Source of the DNA: Elephas maximus indicus | Taxonomy: Eukaryota; Chordata; Mammalia; Proboscidea; Elephantidae | Length of the DNA: 64,000 nucleotides | Reading direction: 5' to 3' | Assembly: GCF_024166365.1 (NCBI RefSeq) | Contig: NC_064821.1 | Coordinates: 48,449,093 to 48,513,092 of the forward strand | In this document: positions 33,970 to 42,900 of the stretch, one piece after another | Numbering within the stretch: position 1 is the first letter of the stretch | Layout: every line of letters begins with the position of its first letter | Made by a program: the position numbers and the translations under genes | Notes under the pieces: generated by a model | Databases searched by the model: none | What the model was told of the DNA's origin: nothing | The model's input: only the letters and a program-made list of their open reading frames with translations

Positions 33970-36900
33970 TATAAACCAAAACCACAGCCACTGCCATTGA
34001 GTTGATTTTGACTCATAGCTACCCTATAGGACAGAGTAGAACTGCCCCATATGGTTTCCAAGGAGCACCTGGCGGTTTCAAACTGCCAGCCTTTTGGTTA
34101 GCAGCCATAGGTCTTAACCACTATGCAACCATATGTATGTACATACACACACACACATACACACACGCCAAAAAATCTGACCCTGTTGCCATTGAGTTGA
34201 TTCTGACTCATAGCAACCCTATAGGACAGAGTAGAACTGCCTGGTAGGGTTACCAAGTCTGTAAATCTTTATGGAAGCAGACTACCACATCTTTCTCCCA
34301 TAGAGCAGCTGGTGGGTTTGAACTGCCAACGTTTCAGTTAGCAGCCAAGCACGTAACCACTGTACCACCAGAGCTCCTATATATATGTGCGTATGTATGT
34401 TGTTAGGCGCCGTTGAGTCAGTTCCTACTCCTGGCAACCCCGTGTGTGCAGAGTAGAACTCCTCCATAGGGCTTTCAAGGCTGTGACCTTTCAGAAGCAG
34501 ATCACCAGGCCTGTCTTCCAAGGAGCCCCCTGGGTGAGTTTGAACCACCAATCTGTCTACTTAACTGTGTGTGCCACCCAGGGTCTTCATTGAGTCTTCA
34601 ATGGCTGATTTTTCACAAGTAGATTGGCAGTGCTTTCTTCCCAGGAGCCTCTGGGTGAATTTGCACTTCCAACCTTTTGGTTAGTAGCTGAGTGCTTAAC
34701 CATGTGCACCACTCAGGCACTCTGAAGCATGTACTACTTGGTGGCTATTAGCAGTAATAGGCCAGCCTGGCTTTCATTCATATCCCTGGGGTTGAAGCCT
34801 CTCTCCCTGAATTGGAGTATTTAATAGTCAACCACACTGGGGTAGTTTGGGAATCATTACCCCCACTGATCTTCCATTGGGCACCCACTGGGTTCCTAGG
34901 CTCTGAGTCCCCTCAAGGAACTGAGGGGACTGCAAAGACATTGATGGGCCTATTAAGGAGATTTGTGAATTTAGGTAATTTGAAAGTGTTTATTAAAAAA
35001 AGAAAGAAAGCAACCACTATGCTCACGCAGGCCTTAGAACTGGCCTGCATTCTTGCCCACATCCCTATTTCACACTCTTTCACACTTTCTCCTCTCTCCT
35101 CCTGCCTCCACCTCATCCTCTGCACCCTCACTCTCAGGTGATGACCTTGCCTCTGTCTACATGTGCCACCCACATGACAGTAACGGTGGCTGTGTTACCT
35201 GCTTGCTCCTGCATAGCTCTCCCTCACTATTGAATCCCTCCTAGGACTTAAGCGCTCAGTTAGGTGGGTGATTAGAACCTACCAAGTGGCTCTATGGGAG
35301 AAAGACCTGGTGATCTACTTCCACAAAGATTACAGCCTAGAAAACCTTATGAGGACGTTCTACTCTGTCACATGGGGTCGCTATGAGTTAGAATCAACTC
35401 GACCCCATGCAATAACAACAACAACAACAACAACAACAGGACATCTAAGTGTGCTGCTATTTCTCTCAGTCGGAAAGAAAAATCCCTCCTCTCTCAACTT
35501 CACTGTCCCTCCAGCTACCACCCCACTTCTCTCCTTCACTTTATAGCCAAGCTCCTTAGAGTTGTCTACACTGCCTGTCTCCTATTCCCTTCCCATGGGC
35601 TTCTGAACCCTCTCCAAGCACGCTTTGCCTCATCACCCCACCAAAACTGTACTCGTCATGGCCACTGGTGTCACCAAGGTCCATGTGCCCGTTCCCAAGG
35701 TCAACTCTCAGTCCTCATCTGGCCTGACCCATCCACAGCACCAGGTGCAGCTGGATGAGGGACTGACCCAGTACACCTGTGGTTCTGGTGTATTCCCCAG
35801 CCCTGCCCACCCTCCCCCTACCCCCACCCCAGCCTCTGTGTGCTGCTGGTTGGTTACCTGTGGGATTTCCCAGGATGGCCTGCAGGCTGAAGATCTGAGC
35901 TAGGAGGATTCCAAATATGACAAAGACCTCGGTCATTGTCCCCAGGGTGCCCCTCAGGTTCTTGGGAGCCAGCTCTCCCAGGTACATGGGAAGGGCACTG
36001 TAGGATATGCCTAGTTTGGGCAAAACAAAATCAGAAGAGGAAGGAACAACTCCCACCTCCTGAGACCCATAGCCAGAGATTTAATTCAATTCTATTTCAT
36101 AATCCCTGAACTTCTCCGTGGGGTCAGCCCTCACTGGCAGTGTTATGGATTGAATTGTGCTCCCCCTCCAAAAAATATATGTTGAAATCCTAACCGTTGT
36201 ACCTAAGATATGGATATGACTGTGCTTGAAAATGAGGCCATACCAGTATAGGGTGGGTCCTAAACCTAATCACTTCCGAGTTATAAAGAAAGTAAAATAG
36301 ACACAGAGACACAGGGGGAAGACAGATGCCAAAGAACACAAAATCTGGCCAGCAGATGCCAGAAACAAGGAGAGAGGCTCACAGAAAGAATTGACATGGC
36401 TGAGACCCTGATTTGAACTTTTAGCCTCCAGAACTATGAGAAAATAAATTTCTGTTCTTTAAAGCCAGTCACGTGTAGTATTTCTATTACAGCAACACTA
36501 GGAGACAGGCAGGCAGGAGCCTACCCAGCAGCCCTGCCTCCCCTCAGGTCCAATCTTATCTGTTTAGCTTGAGCTCATAAAGAAACCCATTCGGAATGCT
36601 CAGACCACCACGGGGACATCCAGGGCATGACGAGAATTTCCACACCTTCCTTGTCACAGAAGACCAAAAAACCAAACCTGTTGCCATCGAGTCGATTTTG
36701 ACTCATAACCCTATAGGACAAAGTAGAATTGCCCAATAGAGTTTCCAAGGAGCGCCTGGCAGATTCCAACTGCCGACCCTTTGCTTAGCAGCCGTAGCAT
36801 GTAGCCACTACGCCACCAGAGTTTTCCCTTGTCACAGAGCGGGGGCTGTTTGTACAAGGGGAAGATCTCAGACCACTGTGTGCCTCTGAGGGGTGGGACT

Positions 36901-39900
36901 TAATGGCATCTGTTTTGCCTGGGTCTATTCTAAACCATATATTGCTTGCATAACTTTTTTTTTTTTTAAAAAGATGAATCTACTATAGTTAAGAAACGTC
37001 ACTTGCTGGCAGACGTGAGTGAAGTCCCCAAATTCTGTATTCCTTTTGCTTGAAGACTCTAAACCTCAGTTAAAATGTACATCCTTCTCAGCAGATACCT
37101 CGTAAAGCCTTATCAGTTGTTTACACCTCAAGGTAAATGTGTTTTGTTTGGGTTTTTTTTTTGGCGTAAAATAACAAAGCCCCCGAAACCAAACCTGTTG
37201 CCGTCGAGTCGATTCCGACTCATGGCGACGCTGTGTATTACAGAGTAGGACTGCTCCATAGGGTTTTCCTGGCTGTAATCTTTATGGAAGCAGATTGCCA
37301 GGCCTTTCTTCCTCAGCACTGCTGGGCAAGTTCGAACTGCCAACCTTTAGGTTAATGGTCAAGTGCAAACCATTTGTAGCCTCTAAAAAAAAAAGAAAAA
37401 CTACACCTGTTGCCGTCAAGTCGATTTCAACTCATAGCAACCCTATAGGAAAGAGTAGAATTGCCCCATAGAGTTTCCAAGAAGCACCTGGTGGGTTTGA
37501 ACTGCCAACCTTTTAGTTAGCAGCCATAGCTCTTAACCACTATGCCACCAGGGTTTCTGACCCTTTAGGAACCTTTAAAATAACAAGAAGTTGCTATTTC
37601 TTCTAGCTCCTGGGTATCAAAAATGGTTTGCCCCTCAGCTGGTAATCAAAAGGTTGGCTATTCAAACCCACCCAGCAGCACCATGTAACAGAAGAAAAGG
37701 CCTGGCAATCTGCTTCCATAAAGACTACAGCCAAGAAGACCCTATGGAGCATGGGGCTGCCATGAGTTGGGATCAACTCGACAGCACAAACCAACACTAC
37801 TCTCCTGATTCTGAACTTTGCTGGGCAGCTCCAACCCTGAGGTTGCCCATGGGCTCACTCATGCGCTGTAATCAGCCAGAGGGTTGGCCAGAAGGGAAGG
37901 TCCAAGATAGTTCCCTCTCCCATCCGCAGGGCTGGGTGTCGCTGGTTTTCTCAGTTCTCCACGTCCCCTCTCATCCTCTAGTAAGCTAGACCAGCTTCCT
38001 CACATGGCTTTCTTACAGCAAGCTTCCAAGAGCTAAAAGCGTGTTTTTAAAGATCCCTCCCTGATAAGAAGTTTTGTTAAGTAAAAGGAAGGGCATGCAG
38101 TTCACAGGGCTTGAGGATGGAGACAGGAGGCTGCTCCGAAAGCAGAAAGAGCCAGACTGAGCTGCGAGAGCCAAAAGGAGACCGCTTTCCATCAGTCCTG
38201 GTTTTAGCCTCGGCCAGTGGGCTTGGGGGTGTCTGTCTGGATCCCCCCACCAATGCGAACCTGAGCACAGGCTGAGTGTCGGCTGTCACCCCAGGTACCT
38301 GCACAGATGCCCAGTATCACTCGAGAAAAGATGATCAGCTCAAAAGACTTGGCCACTTTGCTGACTCCCATGAGAATGGCGGGCACGATGGCAAAGAAGT
38401 TGTTGATCAGGAGGGTCCCCTTTCTGCAACAACAGCAGAGGGCAGGAGGGCTGAGGTGGCAGCAGTCCCCTGACACCAACTCATGTTCTCCAAATCAGTC
38501 ATTCAGAGGTGCCAGGAATGTGCCTGAGAATGGGATGATGGATGGGAAGACTAAGAAAGCAAGGACGAACGGGTGGAAGTTCCAGGAAGGAAGATTTGAG
38601 ATGAAGGAAAAGTATTCTAACAATCAGGAAGGGGGAAAAAAAAGTAGAGAGCTCCCTGTCACTGGTGGTATTCAAGCAGAGGCTAGGCTAGAAGACCACT
38701 GCCAGGAACGTTGAACAGGGGATTCCTGCATCAGGTGGGGAGTTGGACTAGATGGTCTCTAAGGTCCCTTCCAAGGTGAAAATGAAGGTGAGGGTGTGAA
38801 TGTCCGAAAAAAGCACTACGCTGGATACACAGTGCCTGCCCCGTCGATGATTCGCCCCCTTTCTCCTCCTCACTGCATGCCTCCTCTGCTGCCTTGCATC
38901 AGTGGCTGCTTTGCCCCTTCCCCCTCGCCTTGGTTTGGGTTTTGCCAAAAGAGATCAGAAGTGGGTCGAAGAAGGGAAGGGAGCCCCCTTGCGGTGGGTT
39001 GTGGTAGCTGGCTGGTCTCCCCACAATTGTTTCCAGCAGCTGGTAACTGCTTCTCCCTCCGCCCCTCCGGGCTGAAGGTGTACAGCTGTCAGCAGCCCCC
39101 AGTTCACTGCACCATCCTTTGGGATTTCCCCACACTGCCCAGACCTGCGAGTGCCACCTGGGACCTGACTGATACAGGTACACTGAGTCAGCCAAGCCAC
39201 GAGGTGGGGCTCTGGTATCAGGAGCCAGTTCGTTGAGGGCTCTAAACAGAAATCCAGAAACCGATCCAGCTGAGTGGGCTACACGAGGGCTCCCCAGACA
39301 ATCAGCAGAGACCCAGCCTAGCTTCCTTGGGTTCCTTTTCTCTCTCCCTGGGGCAGCAGAGTTCACATCAGCCCTGCAGCCCACCCCCCAGCCTTCCTGA
39401 CCCCCAGGAACCCAGTTAGCCTCAGGGAAGCTTGGGCTTTCCTACCCACAAGGACAAGGCTGGCTTCATTGTGCCCCGTGGCTTTAGCCATCTCGTCTGC
39501 ACAATGAGGAGGTAATAAGACCAATCTCTGAGATTCCTCAGTAGCAGAAGCTCTGTAACTGTGGGGTTCAAGCAGGGAAGTGGAAGCCAAGCCTAGGCTT
39601 CTAGAACATTCTGACACTCCAAACAGCCTTACTGAGAGCACACAGTCCAAATTACTAAAAAGCCTGAATTATAAAATAACTACAATGTACTGAATGTTTT
39701 CTTCATTCAAGTACACATAGGACGGCAAATTAACTGTTAATTATTTAGAAGAAGAGGTCCTATGGGCCGTGTTTCACAAATAATTTGATTTCGGTTGTCA
39801 ACAGTTTTTTTTGTGTATGAAAATGGAATGTGCTGAGGTTCTTTAAAAGTTCTTTTTCTTTTGAGGGCGTTCCACTCCCTCCTACAAATTGCCTGACTTG

Positions 39901-42900
39901 GCACATCCAAGTCCAGGTGTAATTGTGAATTCTGAATGAGGAGGACGTGAGTGAAGCAAGTCCCCTGAGCCAAGCTCTGTTACTGGGCTCATGCTTTTCC
40001 TTTGCGGGAACCTTGGCCTGTGCACCTGTCCTTATCTATGGAGGCACGTCTTTGGAGCACCTGGGCTTAAGCATGAAGATCAGTGGACCCATGGAAACCA
40101 AGCAAAGTACAAAGGACTATTTTTTATTTCCAAATAACGTATGGAACAGTGGCACATGGAGTGACTCAGGCTGAACCACAATCCTCAGGACAGCAGAACT
40201 CTGATAATGTCACCTAGGGAGAGGCTGCCTGCCGCTGTTACAATCTGGAGCCCCAAGCACCCGACCCCAGTCAACAAGCATTTATTGAACACCTGCTAGA
40301 AGTGCTTACAAGGCACTATGGTAAGCACCATCAAGAACTTTGATCTCAAGGGCAATATCACCTGTATGAGGTAAATGATGGGTGCGAATGCTATTCCCAT
40401 GCAACTGACTTATTATTAGCAGCTGTCAAGTCTCCCAACTCATGGTGACCCTGTGCACAATAAGGCCAGACCATTGTGATCTACAGGATTTTCACTGGCT
40501 GATTTTCAGAAGTAGATCACTAGGCCTTCTTCCTAGTCTGTTTTAGTCTGGAAGCTCTGCTGAAACCTGTTCAGCATCACAGCAAAACCCAAGCCTCCAC
40601 TGATGGAAGGGTGGTGGCTGCACTTAAGGTACATTGGCCAGGAATTGAAACCGGGTCTCCCACGTGGAAGGTGAGAATTCTACCACTGAACCACCTCTGC
40701 CCTCCTCTGCGACTGATCAGGGAAAGAGATCCCAGAGGAATTCAGGGATTTGCTTTCAGGTCATGAGGTCATGGCAAAGTGGGGACCAGACTTTAGACCT
40801 CTAATCTTCAGGGTTGCACCACCTCCCATCACATGCCAGTCACCAGGAGGTGTGGTTTACTAACTTGAAATTTAAAGGAGCAGCAGGCCTCCTGCTTGCT
40901 TACCTGCCACACTTAACAACCAGCAGGCCAACGACCAGCGATCCCAGCAAGCCGCCCAGAGGAAACATGGACACAGTGGAAGACCACAGGATCAGCAGGA
41001 CATTCTCGTCCATGAAGGCCCCATGCCGCTCAAAGTAGGTTTCGTTATAAAATGACTTCAAGAGCTGGAAAACATCACCCCATCCCCAGCAAACAGTACT
41101 GTGCAGCTCACGAGAAACGATGGTCTACGTGTTCTCATAGTACAGGGGGACATTTCTGTCAGCACCCTCCAGGACTCAGTGAACCTGCTGCTTCTCGGCT
41201 GTTACCTAGGTTGAAAAATCTATGGTATGATGGTCAAGGTGAGGAGCCAGACTGCACAAAATCTTTTTCTGTTAAATAAGTCACTTTTCGAAGCCATACC
41301 TCACCAAGAGGAAACCTAAGAAATATTCTTACTAATTGTATAACTTTGGGCAAGTTTCATAGCCTCTGTAAGTCTTAGTTTCCTCATTGGTTAGAGAGAT
41401 GGCTTATATCCCTAGAGAATCTGCGGGCACTAAATGTAATACCGTGATGGCACATTGCTTGACTTGAGAAAAGATGTTCCACCAATGGTAAGAATTACAT
41501 GTGTGTGAATATACGTCATGAGCAATTAACCGTAGCACCTCCTGTTATGGACTGAATTGTCTCCTCCAAAACCATGTGTCAACTTGGCTAGGCCATGATT
41601 CCCAGTATTGTGTGGTTATCCACCATTTTGTGATCTGATGTGATTATCCTGTGTGTTGTAAATCCTAACCTCTATGATGTTAATGAGGCAGGATTAGAGG
41701 CAGTTATGTTAATGAGGCAGGACTCAATCTACAGGATTAGGTTGGGTCTTGAGTGATCTCTTTTGAGATATAAAAGAGAGAAGTGGGCAGAGAGGATAAG
41801 GACCTCATGCCACCAAGAAAGACATGCTGGGAATAGAGTACTTCCTTTGGACCTGGGGTCTCCTGTGCTGAGAAGCTCCTAGGCCAGAGGAAGATTGACG
41901 ACAAGGATCTTCCCTCAGAACTGACAGAAACAAAGCTCTCTCCTGGAGCTGACACCCTGAATTTGGACTTCTACCCTCCTAGACTATGAAAGAATAAATT
42001 CCTCCTTGTTAAAGCCATTCACTTATGGCATTTCTGTTATAGCAGCACTAGATAAGACACCTCCTATAGCAGTCGGCTGCAACAGACGTAGCTCTAAACT
42101 AATGACATTGATTTAAAAAAAAAAAAAAACAGAAGAATTAGCATATGCAAATAAATGGTAATTGTTGCTGCTCCCCCCTGAAACACTGGGTCCTGTCCCC
42201 TCTGGCCATTTCAAGGACTTCTTGCCTGCAATTGTCCCCTCTCCATCCTGCATCACTGGTCCTTCTCTCTCCACCCCAACCCACAAACATGGCTCCTACC
42301 TATAAAAACTTAACCTGACCACCTCAACTTCCTCCAGTTTATTGTTGTTGTTAGTTGGTGTTGAGTCAACTCTGACTCAGGGAGACCTTATGTATAACAG
42401 TACGAAACGTTGCTGGGTCCTGCACCAACTTTGTGATAGTTGATTTGTTTTAGTCCATTTTTTTGACTATTGTGTCAAACCATCTTATTGAGTGTTTCCC
42501 TCGTTTTTTGCTGACCCTCTATTTTACCAACCGTGATGCCCTTTTCTGGTGACCAATCTTTCCTGATGACGTGTCCAAAGTAAGCAAGTAGAAGTCTTGC
42601 CACCCTTTCTTCTAAACAGCATTGTGGTGTATTTCTTTTAATACTGATTTGTTCGTTCAGATCAGTTCCCTCCAGCTAAGCTCCCTTTGTTTGCTTCTCT
42701 TTAAAGCAAAATTCCAAAAATGACCTGTACTCCCTGTCTCTACTTCATTTGGCCCATTCTCTCGTGAACCCACTCCAATCACGCTTTTGTCTCCAACTCT
42801 CACCTCAGCTGCTTTTGTCAAGGTCACCCATACAAGATCAAAGCCAGCGGTCAGTCTCAGTCCTCATCTTGACTCTCCCTACTTGACTCACAGCCTTTAC

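Larger units (their letters stand above)
33862..34720 (-). mobile_element. Cluster of reversed AfroSINEs, one split by three others
   Basis: An outer copy appears split into 33862-33937 (gctgttgagttgactgtgac to catcgggttttcaaatg) and about 34590-34720 (cttcaatggctgatttttca to gcttaaccatgtgcacc). Between them are three further reversed copies (33975-34130, 34167-34377, 34400-34585) and (TG)n/(TA)n/(CA)n tracts. SLC2A7 intron 5. Confidence 0.75.
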
